Positions 9,901-17,602 of a DNA stretch of 49,339 bases are shown here, piece by piece; positions within the stretch are counted from its first letter, which is position 1; the number at the start of each line of letters is the position of its first letter. The DNA is taken from NCBI GenBank assembly GCA_017533565.1, contig JAFXHU010000013.1, positions 1 to 49,339 of the forward strand, read 5' to 3'. Both the position numbers and the translations under genes were made by a program. The notes under the pieces are model-generated. The model was not told the DNA's origin and did not search any database. It worked only from the letters and a program-made list of their open reading frames with translations. Origin of the DNA: Clostridia bacterium. Its GTDB lineage: Bacteria; Bacillota; Clostridia; Oscillospirales; CAG-272.

Positions 9901-12900
9901 TTAACAAGGCGGTTGACCTCGCTTGGATCGGTCATATTCAATCGGGAGTGCAAACCGTTCTTTCGGTTGACGGAACCATCGCGTATATGTACGACGGAAA
10001 AACCGTTATGCGCGTCAAGCTTATTGACAACAACAATAGCGGCCTTACCTTCCGAATCGGAAACGCGGCAGACGAGGAGGACAGACTTCTTAATGTAACT
10101 CTTGGTAACAATTACTCTGTATCCAACGGTGGTGAGCCGCAAAAGGACTACTCCTCCTACGAAAGACTTATTATCGAGGCAAAGGGTGTAACGAGCTTTA
10201 ACGTTGCAATCGTTATAGAGGAGCTTATCCCCGGCGAAACAAACGCCTCCACGTTTGGCTACAGATGGACCGACATTTCCGACTGGGTTCCCGAAAAGGA
10301 GCAAAGCAGCCAAGCTTCTCCGAGCGAGTCGAAGGTGGCAACCGTAACCCTCACGCCCAAGCCCACCGACGGCGAGGATGAGGTTAAGCCCGATACTCCC
10401 ATCGTTGACATTTTCGGTGTGTTCGACGCACCCGCCGCAGCTCTCGTAATGTCGGTTGTCAACGAAAGCAATGCCGTAACCGAGTCAACAACGATGATTG
10501 CAGGCTCCTTTGACGAGCTTGAAGATATTATTGCCGTTTACGGAATGGACAATATTATTACAATAGTTCTCCACGAATCCAACGAATCGTCAATTTCCAT
10601 TGAAGCACCCTGCACCGTAGATTTGAACGGAAATAAGCTTCTCGCTACATCTCCGTACTACGTTTGTACGGTTGGCGATGATTCGCTTGAATTCCATTCG
10701 GGAAGCATTACGGTAAAATGGCATCTTTCCAACGGAAGCACGGTTAATCAGCTTTATTACAACACAACGAGCGCAGTTTACAGCGGTACAATCGCCGACG
10801 GTACTACAATAACCGAGGAAAACAACGGCGACGGAACGTACAGCTACTATACTACGGGTAACGCTTGGGCGCTTTCGCCTTCTACCTCGGGTAATTACGC
10901 AAAGCAGGCAAGCGCGGAGGATATGATTGTAACAAGCGAAAATACCGATTTCTATCAAACGAGAAAGAAGTATGGCGGTGTTATGGTTACGGTCAACGGT
11001 TCAACCATTACGGGCTACCAAACCGTTGACGAAAAAACCTTCTACAGCATTTTGAATACAAGGTGCGATAGAATTTCGGTTACGAACAATTTCGATATAA
11101 CCTCAACTTCTACCGATGGTAGCATTTCTCAGGCGGGTAACATTTACTTTAACGGATATTACATCACCTACTACTCCACCGTAACGTCCGACCACTTCTT
11201 ACAAACGAGCAACTCCGCAGGCAACAAAATTGAATTCTTCGGTCCCGGCGGCGTTGATAACAGGGCACTGGCGTCAAACGCATGGTTCAAGAACGGTGTT
11301 GGCGAAACCAATTTCTACAACGTTGATTTTATTTCAACCTACACCCTTATCGACTACCGTGCGGGCAAGGGCGGTCTTTACAACTGCAACATTACGATAA
11401 ACGCAAGATGCTCCGCTGTTTCCATACACAACAGAAATAACATCAATAAAGACGAAAGCACATACCCCGACCTTACGGTAAGTGGATGCGTATTCAATTT
11501 ACCGTACATAGTCGGAGGCACGAACGTATTCACTCTTATAAACAACTCGAGAATTGAGCTTTGTGACGGTACGACCGTAAACGTCGCGAGCGGCGGAACT
11601 CTCATTAGACATCAAGCAATGACCATGAGCGACGCCACCGACTTTGATTGGGATAACTGCGATGCTGCAATGCAGGCAAGGCTCGGAGAGGTTTATCACA
11701 ACTGTGAAAAGCTTGCAGATTCCAGCAGCGCAAACCCCGATTCCAACAAGCAGGAATCCGACAAGGCAAGGCTTTTAACAAGAACTTATTACGTTGAGGG
11801 GGCAGCTTTTAAAACGGATCCGTCAAGCGACTCCACTATAAGAATTCTCGATGGAAACTTCGTTGCAAGGCAAAATAACATTGCGCTTCCCTACGTTCTC
11901 GTAAGTGACAATTACGCCAACGTAACATGGAGCTACAACGGAGCTTCGATTAAGGAAAATTGGCTTGCGGGTGAAACTCCATCAATTAGCGATGCGGCAA
12001 ATAAATTCGGTATTGAAGACGATAAAATGCTCATATTCAATACCTCCGCAGTTTCTAACGGCGAAACGCCCACTTACACCGGCGTGTTGCTCGACAAATT
12101 CGGTCTTAAGGTCAATATGTCGCTCCAGGAGGACTTTAACCTCAACTTCTTCGTTGAGAAAAAAGGAGAAATGACCTTCGTGATTGACGGCGTAGCGGTT
12201 ACACCCGATACAAGCTCTATGCCCGGCTATTACAAGGTAGCAAAGACGGGCATCAATCCCGCAAATGCAGGAAAAGCCGTGAAGCTTGAGGTAACGTATA
12301 ACGGAAATACGCTTACAAAATGGATTTCGCCTATCGACTACGCAAACAATATTCTTTCGGGCGAAAATTTCAACGAGACCGAAAAGAAGTTAATGGCAAA
12401 CGTAGTTAAGTATATCGATGCAGCGTACGTGATCAAAGGATACAACACGGGAGAAACAATTTCCGAATACACCGCAATTTCTTCAATTTACAACACGTAT
12501 AAAAAATACGCTACCGTTGCGGTAGTAGATAGGCAGGCGGTCGATCTGTCGGGCATTACCGACGCTCTTGGCGGCGCACAGCTCAATCTTGAAAGCGCAC
12601 CGAAATTCCGCTTTAACCTCAAGGAGGACTATAACGGAGAGGTAAGCTTCACCTACACCGCGAGCGACGGCTCGAGAAAAACGGCAACCTACGCGGTTGT
12701 TAACGGTCTTTGCGGCGGAAAGAGTTATATCGAAATCGGATTTAAGGCATACTTTATGACCGAGGATATCGAGATAACCACCGCAAAGGGCACCGCAACA
12801 TACAATCTCGCTAACTACTACTATTACGAGATTAACGAAAGCGGAACGCTTGCAAACCTTATCAATGCGCTTTACGCTTATTGCGAAACCGCAAGAATTT

Positions 12901-12920
12901 ACCGCGATTCTGCAAATTAA
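6936..12920 (+). CDS. Giant secreted heparinase II/III-type polysaccharide lyase
   Basis: The start at 6936 is set by AAAGGAGA upstream and a signal peptide (RRFLSLITVICLLAGMVLP, then CFAAS). The 1994-residue product has a LamG-like domain (about 25-255), a copper-amine-oxidase-N-like stalk (about 270-390), and a heparinase II/III-type region (about 430-1100). That region shows NNWNAVCSAG near 621, DGSYIE then YWSYG near 708, and GHGQIDSGSF then WFCDIG near 867, the usual lyase landmarks with a catalytic His. A beta-rich region and the C-terminal module shared with the left giant protein follow. It probably cleaves an acidic polysaccharide outside the cell by beta-elimination; the substrate is unknown. 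No anchor motif is visible. Confidence 0.85.
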   Translation: MNSRTNRRFLSLITVICLLAGMVLPCFAASSGNATSGDVIVLLNNDFEDNTSIENGGEIVNYSGINKVSGSDNSYVNLPTVGSDDEYFSYVIGNYLPESGSVVIQFDFMSTASISSGNLLAVYPNSATNGTTYGEQSLLMGNSGTRRLKVPKTTTSCGSTTQSSENLSYSSGTWYTVAFVYTFESKSAGTVTSYFGTKGGTLEQKAESSITYKNTPEDVRPNGIRIRRVAAAWNMDNIKIYTSNTTDAATALNVTIADSDRGALYNYAAAPDIDVSKYLGNAFFKVNVENALNSNNQRVTGIAAPFIYNGGIYIPASSLTTVIGSAPAGGTQSVNGISAVELNDIGTAYSGYHAEYNSMGLIVVTSSSDTVFVEGADLTLIPVMQRFLFDNVTSDVTNANSFSVNNMTASDHPYLYADSATFDALHEIYLSGGESDPTLYSYIKNRVDNGYSIYSRYNLAKSNDYTGFNTTVGIVAGQQSSLDQIPFTSNEMGGYDVGGRLGQAANNNENILALAFAYQMTRDENLARLAYDYAITMGKWEHWGPGHFLNVADAMSPYAVAYDWLYDAWTELGFDVEAIELILFTHGLVPAFLSINTSDYSKLPWGSPPVTGGWNFYNRENNWNAVCSAGTTVAALALVNSTTATSGVQIDIAVNGTYSADVPFTNYPTGNTSVHNGYSTYQDYAEFIINQGLYNLPRYGLQQYITDGSYIESNGYWSYGTNNIYEMVAALVSCTDGGDWGLLDAWGMDRTVYYAINTMSSDGNSFNYHDSNTVSAQDTSWFMFLGSEYGMGDTTLAGIRKNFNANLSQSPSYYDCIYYMSDEEIGDWDFPDLQYYMEGIDGYVVRDSWDKNEGTLYAGMIGNTNNLGHGQIDSGSFVYYNKGTRWFCDIGTEEYNAAGFWGSTTRYAYYSMGGEGNNNLIITSEQSLLKYGQTQSGFGELCEHGNNEYGAYAVIDNTSVYGGLANDAKRGLLLTNSRKTTVIQDEASFNKAVDLAWIGHIQSGVQTVLSVDGTIAYMYDGKTVMRVKLIDNNNSGLTFRIGNAADEEDRLLNVTLGNNYSVSNGGEPQKDYSSYERLIIEAKGVTSFNVAIVIEELIPGETNASTFGYRWTDISDWVPEKEQSSQASPSESKVATVTLTPKPTDGEDEVKPDTPIVDIFGVFDAPAAALVMSVVNESNAVTESTTMIAGSFDELEDIIAVYGMDNIITIVLHESNESSISIEAPCTVDLNGNKLLATSPYYVCTVGDDSLEFHSGSITVKWHLSNGSTVNQLYYNTTSAVYSGTIADGTTITEENNGDGTYSYYTTGNAWALSPSTSGNYAKQASAEDMIVTSENTDFYQTRKKYGGVMVTVNGSTITGYQTVDEKTFYSILNTRCDRISVTNNFDITSTSTDGSISQAGNIYFNGYYITYYSTVTSDHFLQTSNSAGNKIEFFGPGGVDNRALASNAWFKNGVGETNFYNVDFISTYTLIDYRAGKGGLYNCNITINARCSAVSIHNRNNINKDESTYPDLTVSGCVFNLPYIVGGTNVFTLINNSRIELCDGTTVNVASGGTLIRHQAMTMSDATDFDWDNCDAAMQARLGEVYHNCEKLADSSSANPDSNKQESDKARLLTRTYYVEGAAFKTDPSSDSTIRILDGNFVARQNNIALPYVLVSDNYANVTWSYNGASIKENWLAGETPSISDAANKFGIEDDKMLIFNTSAVSNGETPTYTGVLLDKFGLKVNMSLQEDFNLNFFVEKKGEMTFVIDGVAVTPDTSSMPGYYKVAKTGINPANAGKAVKLEVTYNGNTLTKWISPIDYANNILSGENFNETEKKLMANVVKYIDAAYVIKGYNTGETISEYTAISSIYNTYKKYATVAVVDRQAVDLSGITDALGGAQLNLESAPKFRFNLKEDYNGEVSFTYTASDGSRKTATYAVVNGLCGGKSYIEIGFKAYFMTEDIEITTAKGTATYNLANYYYYEINESGTLANLINALYAYCETARIYRDSAN

Positions 12921-12942
12921 CAGATTTTAGGTAAAAAAAACG

Positions 12943-12975
12943 GCTCCCCGTGGGTTTTCCACGGGGAGCTTTCAA
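12943..12975. terminator. Bidirectional terminator between the lyase and lgt-like genes
   Basis: An 11-bp stem GCTCCCCGTGG/CCACGGGGAGC with a GTTTT loop has an A-run before it and a T-rich run after it, so it can stop the lyase transcript and the converging minus-strand gene. Confidence 0.85.
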
Positions 12976-12976
12976 T

Positions 12977-13726
12977 TTATTTTTTGCGGTGTGAGGTAGT
13001 TGGACGTAAGCTTTTTTTCTCCTTTTTTTCCTCATCCAGCATTTTCAGATACAACCACACTATGCCGGCGAACATTAATACTATTGCCCATATTTGCAAT
13101 ACCGTGAGGTTGAGAAGGGTTTTTTCGCCCCTTCTGAAAAAGTCCCAAAAGAATCGCGAAAAGCCATGTACAAGGAGAAGCACGGGATAAATTTTCCCGC
13201 CACCGTCCCATTTTTTCGCGATAAGAAAGAAAACAACCAAAAGGAAAAAGAAAAGGTGAGTTAAGCCGTCATATACGTTAGTCGGAAAAACGTAGCATTT
13301 CATAAACGGATTCCACATACCGCTTTCCGTAATTTTTCCGCAACAGCAGCCGGTAAAGCTGCAGGCGAAATGTATTAATCCCTGCGAAAACAAATATAAC
13401 GTAGCAACAAAATCAAGTCCTCGCGAAAAATCAATTTTCAAAAGCCGAAAAACCAATATATAGATAGGAACGACAAACAAATAAATACGCGTTAAAGCGA
13501 GTCCAGCCATCTCACCGACTATGACCCCCTCGAGCCATCTCAAAAGAGGAGTCACGGTAAGGCGCATTGTGTATTCACATCCAACGATAAGAAGTGCGTG
13601 CCACCATTTTATTTTCATTTTCTTGGCAAGGAAAAGTCCAAATAAAACCTCAAGAAGAATTATAAGGTAACCGTATATGGAAGCAACCGTGCTTAACATA
13701 CCCGATTCATCAAGCGCTCGTATCAT
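12977..13726 (-). CDS. Lgt-like membrane protein (prolipoprotein diacylglyceryl transferase family)
   Basis: A 249-residue membrane protein with about seven hydrophobic segments. The central FTGCCCGK corresponds to the AGCCYG signature of Firmicutes Lgt proteins, FPTNVYDG to the HPTQLYE-type motif, and FSRFFWDFFR to the RFLIEFFR-type motif, so the fold is probably Lgt. The motifs are divergent and it may be a paralogue rather than the housekeeping enzyme. Lgt attaches diacylglycerol to the lipobox Cys of lipoproteins. AAAGGATG precedes the start. The gene overlaps the stop of the upstream XRE regulator's frame by only a few bases of spacing, so the two form an operon. The tail is Lys-rich. 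Confidence 0.65.
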   Translation of the reverse strand: MIRALDESGMLSTVASIYGYLIILLEVLFGLFLAKKMKIKWWHALLIVGCEYTMRLTVTPLLRWLEGVIVGEMAGLALTRIYLFVVPIYILVFRLLKIDFSRGLDFVATLYLFSQGLIHFACSFTGCCCGKITESGMWNPFMKCYVFPTNVYDGLTHLFFFLLVVFFLIAKKWDGGGKIYPVLLLVHGFSRFFWDFFRRGEKTLLNLTVLQIWAIVLMFAGIVWLYLKMLDEEKKEKKSLRPTTSHRKK

Positions 13727-13728
13727 TT

Positions 13729-13980
13729 TTACATCCTTTCATCTACGCCGAGGAGCCACATAGGACTCACAGACAGGCATTCGGCAATTTTTAAAAGCTC
13801 GTAATCGGCAACGAAGCGTGTGCCGATTTCAATTCGCGAGAGGCTGTCCCTTTCGATGGTGATGCCCATAACCTGCAGCCTTGCGGCAAGGTCGGTTTGC
13901 GATATGCGGCGCTTTTGCCGCGCTTCCCTTACCCTATCTCCGCAGAGGTTTTTCCTCCCGTTATAATCGTAAATTTTCAT
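13729..13980 (-). CDS. XRE-family HTH regulator
   Basis: An 83-residue protein that is almost entirely a helix-turn-helix domain: RVREARQKRRISQTDLA, then DSLSRIEIG and a closing SPMWLLG typical of Cro/CI-type regulators. It binds DNA in the cytoplasm. It is the first gene of a two-gene unit with the Lgt-like gene and may regulate that unit. AAAGGTGAAG lies just upstream of the start. Upstream, TGTGTTAAAG recurs in both orientations around 13990-14060, a possible operator for autoregulation. Confidence 0.8.
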   Translation of the reverse strand: MKIYDYNGRKNLCGDRVREARQKRRISQTDLAARLQVMGITIERDSLSRIEIGTRFVADYELLKIAECLSVSPMWLLGVDERM

Positions 13981-14143
13981 TTCGCTTCACCTTTGTGTTA
14001 AAGTTAAGATTATATCCTAACTTTAACACAGTTTTTTGCTTTTTATGTGTTAAAGATGCGAAAGTGTTGAAGTAAAAGAAAAAGGCGGTGCTTCATACTC
14101 CCTAAAAATTTTCAAGATAAATAAAATAAATGCACCGCACCCC

Positions 14144-14172
14144 TTGACAAAGCGGGGGCTTTGTGCTATAAT
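14144..14172 (+). promoter_or_regulatory. Consensus promoter for the CNNM-family gene and its leader
   Basis: TTGACA, 17 bases, TATAAT: a perfect SigA-type promoter. Transcription would begin near 14179, giving a leader of about 210 bases before the transporter start. Confidence 0.9.
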
Positions 14173-14224
14173 ATACCTCGTATATCGTCGCAAGAACGTA
14201 CGGCGAAATTTTCGGGAGGATGAT

Positions 14225-14275
14225 ATGGACGACGCGGACGCGGACACTTGTCAGCACGCTTTCATATTCATATAG
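14225..14275 (+). CDS. Acidic leader peptide upstream of the CNNM-family gene
   Basis: A 16-codon reading frame encodes MDDADADTCQHAFIFI and has its own strong ribosome binding site, GGGAGGA, 4 bases before the ATG. Four of the first seven residues are Asp. Its stop lies a few bases before a terminator hairpin at 14278-14318, which in turn lies ahead of a gene of the CNNM/CorC family. The order promoter, RBS, short peptide, terminator, gene is that of transcription attenuation. Acidic leader peptides upstream of Mg2+ transporters are known from mgtL of Salmonella. The similarity here is one of design, not sequence, and function is inferred. Confidence 0.6.
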   Translation: MDDADADTCQHAFIFI

Positions 14276-14277
14276 GG

Positions 14278-14318
14278 TAGGCATAGGCATACGCTTCGGG
14301 TATGGCTACGCCTTTTTT
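14278..14318 (+). terminator. Attenuator-type terminator in the CNNM leader
   Basis: GGCATAGGCATAC pairs with GTATGGCTACGCC (11 pairs, two mismatches) around a CTTCGG-type loop and is followed by seven T residues. It lies between the leader peptide and the transporter gene. A smaller TTCCC/GGGAA hairpin at 14341-14354 follows. Confidence 0.7.
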
Positions 14319-14389
14319 TGCTGTTTTTCCTTCCGAGCTATTCCCTTTCGGGAAAATAATCAAAATTGAGAGGTTTTTAACACTTTATT

Positions 14390-15688
14390 ATGGACGGACA
14401 CTTATGGATGCTGGTAATTATTATACTTTGCATTATCCTGTCTGCTTGGTTTTCGGCAACCGAAACCGCATTTAACACCTTTAACAGAATAAGAATGAAG
14501 GGCTTTGCCGAAAAGGGTAACAAAAAAGCAAAGCGCGCGCTTAAGCTGGCGGACGATTACGACACGCTTATTTCCACCATTCTCGTCGGTAACAACATCG
14601 TCAACATTGCTTCGGCTACGCTTGCTACCCTGTTTTTCGTGGCAATTGCCAAAAACGAAGGCTCTTTGCTTTCGGAGGATTTCGCGCCCACCCTTTCCAC
14701 CATCGTTATGACGGTGGCGGTGCTTACCTTTGGCGAGATTATTCCAAAGACGCTCGCAAAGCAATTCCCCGAAAAGTTTTCAATGTTCTCCGCACCGTTT
14801 ATTTACGCTCTGCTTATCGTTCTTACACCGATAACCTTCATTTTCGGTCAGCTTCAAAAGCTCCTTTTTAAGATTTTCAAGAAGGACGAGGACACGGGTA
14901 TGACCGAGGAGGAGCTTATCTCGATTATCGAGGAGGCAGAGGAGGACGGTAATATCGACGAGGAGGAGTCCACTCTTATAAAGAGTGCAATCGAGTTCAA
15001 CGACCTTGAGGTTGGGGATATTTTCACCCCGCGTATCGATATAACGGCGGTTGAGTCCGACGTGTCGAAGGATGAGCTTGAGAGAATATTCTCCGAGTCG
15101 GGCTACTCCCGTATTCCGATTTACGAGGACGACCTCGACAACATTACGGGTATCATTTATTACAAGGACTTTTTCACCACGGTTTACAAGCGCACCGCTC
15201 CGATCTCGGATATTGTTAAGCCCGTTATTTACGTCACGAAGTCAATGAAGATTAACGACCTTTTGAAGGAGCTTCAGGAAAAGCAGCTTCACCTTGCGGT
15301 TGTTACCGACGAATACGGCTCCACGGCGGGTATCGTTACTCTCGAGGATATTCTCGAGGAAATAGTCGGCGAAATCTGGGACGAGCATGACGAAATAATT
15401 GAGGAAATCAAGGAAATCGGCGAAAAGGAATACATAGTTTCGGGTATGGCTAACATAGAGAAGCTCTTTGACGAGCTTGACCTTGAGGAGCCGGAGGAGG
15501 AAATCGAGTCGACTACCGTTAACGGATGGGCGATGGATATCCTCGGAAGAATTCCCGAGGAGGGCGACAGCTTTGAGGCTCTCGGTCTTACCGTAAAGGT
15601 TCTTAAGATGGACGGACGCCGTATTGAGGACCTCCACATCCTCGACAGCCGCGAAAGCGAAAGCGAAGAGGAAGAAAACGACGATTAA
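14390..15688 (+). CDS. CNNM/CorC (HlyC) family membrane protein with CBS domains
   Basis: A 432-residue protein of the UPF0053/CNNM family. An N-terminal DUF21 membrane domain (about 1-190) has four hydrophobic segments and the family motifs LVGNNIVN and GEIIPKTLA. Two CBS domains lie at about 205-325 and a CorC_HlyC domain at about 345-425. Characterised relatives such as MpfA in Staphylococcus and human CNNM proteins move Mg2+ or affect its efflux; older names are haemolysin C-like or CorC. It acts in the cell membrane with a cytosolic nucleotide-binding CBS pair. The start lacks a well-spaced ribosome binding site (GAGAGG is 15 bases away). Expression is probably controlled by the leader peptide and terminator upstream. 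Confidence 0.9.
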   Translation: MDGHLWMLVIIILCIILSAWFSATETAFNTFNRIRMKGFAEKGNKKAKRALKLADDYDTLISTILVGNNIVNIASATLATLFFVAIAKNEGSLLSEDFAPTLSTIVMTVAVLTFGEIIPKTLAKQFPEKFSMFSAPFIYALLIVLTPITFIFGQLQKLLFKIFKKDEDTGMTEEELISIIEEAEEDGNIDEEESTLIKSAIEFNDLEVGDIFTPRIDITAVESDVSKDELERIFSESGYSRIPIYEDDLDNITGIIYYKDFFTTVYKRTAPISDIVKPVIYVTKSMKINDLLKELQEKQLHLAVVTDEYGSTAGIVTLEDILEEIVGEIWDEHDEIIEEIKEIGEKEYIVSGMANIEKLFDELDLEEPEEEIESTTVNGWAMDILGRIPEEGDSFEALGLTVKVLKMDGRRIEDLHILDSRESESEEEENDD

Positions 15689-15690
15689 AA

Positions 15691-15722
15691 AAATCTCGGC
15701 TCAAACGAGCCGAGATTTTTTA
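15691..15722. terminator. Bidirectional terminator after the CNNM-family gene
   Basis: A 12-bp perfect stem AAATCTCGGCTC/GAGCCGAGATTT with an AAAC loop and T-runs on both strands. It overlaps the last codons of the converging flippase gene. Confidence 0.9.
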
Positions 15723-17239
15723 TCCCTACAATGTAAATAATTATTTGCTTTATTAACTTTGCGAAAAAGCGACAAAATCAGAGAAAACGTAACACGGGTT
15801 GCCACATACGCGCAAATTGTAAAGATTATCCGCAGTATTAGCCAAAGGGGTGTGGTTTGCTCCGCACTCATTAAAAAGGCGTTACGGGAAAGCACCGCGC
15901 AAGCCGTCATAGCCAAGGCGGGGAGAAATACCGAACGAGCAAAATCTATGCGAAAGGCAATTCGCGTGCGAAGCCGTATTGCCGAAAGAAGGAAGTTAAA
16001 TACCTCCATAACGATAATTACGACGGCATAACCGCTTATGCCCATAATCGGGATAAGTGTGAGGACGAGGACTATCGAAAGGATTGCGTCGAGGATATTT
16101 ACCCACATAGAATAGATATGCTCGCCGATGCCCTTTAAGATAGCGTCGGCAACGTGGTCGATGTACATTATCGGCACAACCGGGGCGAGCATTGCGATAT
16201 AACGCCCCGCTTCGCTTGAGGCATATACGGTATATCCGAATTCGCGCGAGAAAAGAAGGATTAGCACCGAGGACAAAACTGCATAGGTGAGCGTGGTATT
16301 TAACGCACGGGTGGCTATGCTTGCCATTTTTTCGCGGTTTCCCCTTCCCTTTTCCTCGGCAAATTCCGGCACTAAAAGTCCCGAAAAGGAGGTTAGCGGC
16401 GTCATAGGATAAAGTATAAACGGCAGAGCCATTCCGTGCAGGTAACCGTAGGAGGAAAGCGCCTCGGCTTTGCTTTCTCCGTGCCGCAAAAGGCTTTTCG
16501 GTATTAAATTATGCTCGAGTGTTAAAAGCGCGGAGCGAAGATATGCCGAAATTCCAAGCGGAAGCGCCATTTTTGCAACGGGTGCAAGCTGTGCCTTTGA
16601 TTTTTTTCTTGCCGCGGCTCTTTCAAGCAAAAAGGTTGGTGCAGAAATCAAAAGAGATAATATTTCCGATGCACTCACGCCGACGGCAAGCATTGAAATC
16701 GGACTTCCGCCCGACCTTGTCAAAAGCAGGACGGTTATGACTATTCTCAAAAGCTGTCCCGTTACCTGCGTTATTGCGTTGATTGTAACCCGCCTGTTTG
16801 CTATAAAATATCCCGATATTACCGCGGAAAAGGCGGACGGAAGCAGGGACAGGGACAATAGACGAAGCGCGGCTACCGAAAAGCCGTCGCCTATAATACG
16901 GTTTCCGATTATATCCGAAAGCAAAAGCAAGGCGAGGCTTGCGACGCTTCCGAAAATGAAGGCGTAGGAAAACGCCCCCTTTATTATTCCGCCGATTTCC
17001 TCCTCTCTGCCCTCCCCCGTCGCCGCCGCGACAAGGCGTGTTACCGTAAGGCTTATACCCGAGGTTGCAAAGGTCAGGGCAAAGGAATACACCATCATAA
17101 CGAGGGTGTTAAGCCCTACGCCCTCCGCACCGAGGGTGCGGGCAATATACGCGCCGAAAAGCAGCTGTGTGCCGCGCATAGCAAGCCCCACAGCCGTCAA
17201 AAGTATGCCGTTGTATAAAAATTTCGTTTTTCGTTTCAT
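15701..17239 (-). CDS. SpoVB-like polysaccharide/lipid flippase (MOP superfamily)
   Basis: A 512-residue membrane protein with about 14 hydrophobic segments. The start MKRKTKFLYNGILLTAVGL and the GAYIARTLGAEGVGL motif are typical of the SpoVB/MurJ branch of the MOP exporter superfamily. Members flip lipid-linked sugar precursors across the membrane. SpoVB proteins serve spore cortex formation and relatives serve cell wall synthesis. It stands alone between two terminators, with a leader of about 300 bases. The ribosome binding site is weak (GGTGG, 5 bases from ATG). An 18-bp palindrome found four times in the window lies in its last codons at 15732-15749. Confidence 0.85.
   Translation of the reverse strand: MKRKTKFLYNGILLTAVGLAMRGTQLLFGAYIARTLGAEGVGLNTLVMMVYSFALTFATSGISLTVTRLVAAATGEGREEEIGGIIKGAFSYAFIFGSVASLALLLLSDIIGNRIIGDGFSVAALRLLSLSLLPSAFSAVISGYFIANRRVTINAITQVTGQLLRIVITVLLLTRSGGSPISMLAVGVSASEILSLLISAPTFLLERAAARKKSKAQLAPVAKMALPLGISAYLRSALLTLEHNLIPKSLLRHGESKAEALSSYGYLHGMALPFILYPMTPLTSFSGLLVPEFAEEKGRGNREKMASIATRALNTTLTYAVLSSVLILLFSREFGYTVYASSEAGRYIAMLAPVVPIMYIDHVADAILKGIGEHIYSMWVNILDAILSIVLVLTLIPIMGISGYAVVIIVMEVFNFLLSAIRLRTRIAFRIDFARSVFLPALAMTACAVLSRNAFLMSAEQTTPLWLILRIIFTICAYVATRVTFSLILSLFRKVNKANNYLHCRDKKSRLV
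15732..15749. repeat. 18-bp palindrome, copy 1
   Basis: TGTAAATAATTATTTGCT, a 16/18 match to the consensus TGTAAATAATTATTTACA. In the last codons of the flippase gene. Confidence 0.65.
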
Positions 17240-17563
17240 ATTTCCACCGCCAAGGCTCGTGCGAAAGCCCTTTAATTGAATTGCTTGTGCGAAAGCCTTT
17301 TAATAGAATATATGAAGAAATCCGTTCTAAATTCACCGTTTGGAAAATTAGCGAAAACAAAAGCGTGCGGTATGAAAGCCTACCGCTTTATATATGAATA
17401 CTTTTCGCTGACCTGGTTTATTTCGGCAAGATACTACGGGCATCAGTGCTTCGTTTACGTATTAAAAAGCAGCTATTAGAGCTTCGTTTATATAGGAAAG
17501 CTCCAGTTGTCTATCGGTGCTTTTATAGGCAAGCTCCCGCAATGTTCGTCAAAGAAGCAAAAA
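17240..17563 (-). other. Long leader upstream of the flippase gene
   Basis: About 320 bases without a convincing gene. It holds a 27-bp direct repeat (17255-17281 and 17283-17309), a GCGGTA/TACCGC hairpin near 17370-17390 and a possible weak promoter (TTGACG at 17547-17552 with TATAAA 19 bases on). I do not recognise an RNA family in it. Confidence 0.4.
17255..17309. repeat. Tandem 27-bp repeat, two copies
   Basis: Two copies of a unit containing GTGCGAAAGCC and TTTAAT, with 24 of 27 positions identical and one base between them. It lies in the flippase leader just before the start codon. Confidence 0.8.
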
Positions 17564-17587
17564 AACGCCACCCAAGCGGGTGGCGTT
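17564..17587 (-). terminator. Terminator of the rpsB-tsf operon
   Basis: A 10-bp stem AACGCCACCC/GGGTGGCGTT with a 4-base loop is followed on the minus strand by a T-run, 16 bases after the tsf stop codon. Confidence 0.9.
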
Positions 17588-17602
17588 AATTGATATTCGG
17601 TA

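Noticed and set aside
9072-10313. 413-codon open frame on the minus strand
   Set aside because: Antisense to the catalytic part of the lyase, no RBS or promoter.
14179-14389. Known riboswitch (M-box, yybP-ykoY or NiCo) ahead of the CNNM-family gene
   Set aside because: I could not find the conserved sequence marks of any of these; the coding leader peptide plus terminator explains the leader better.
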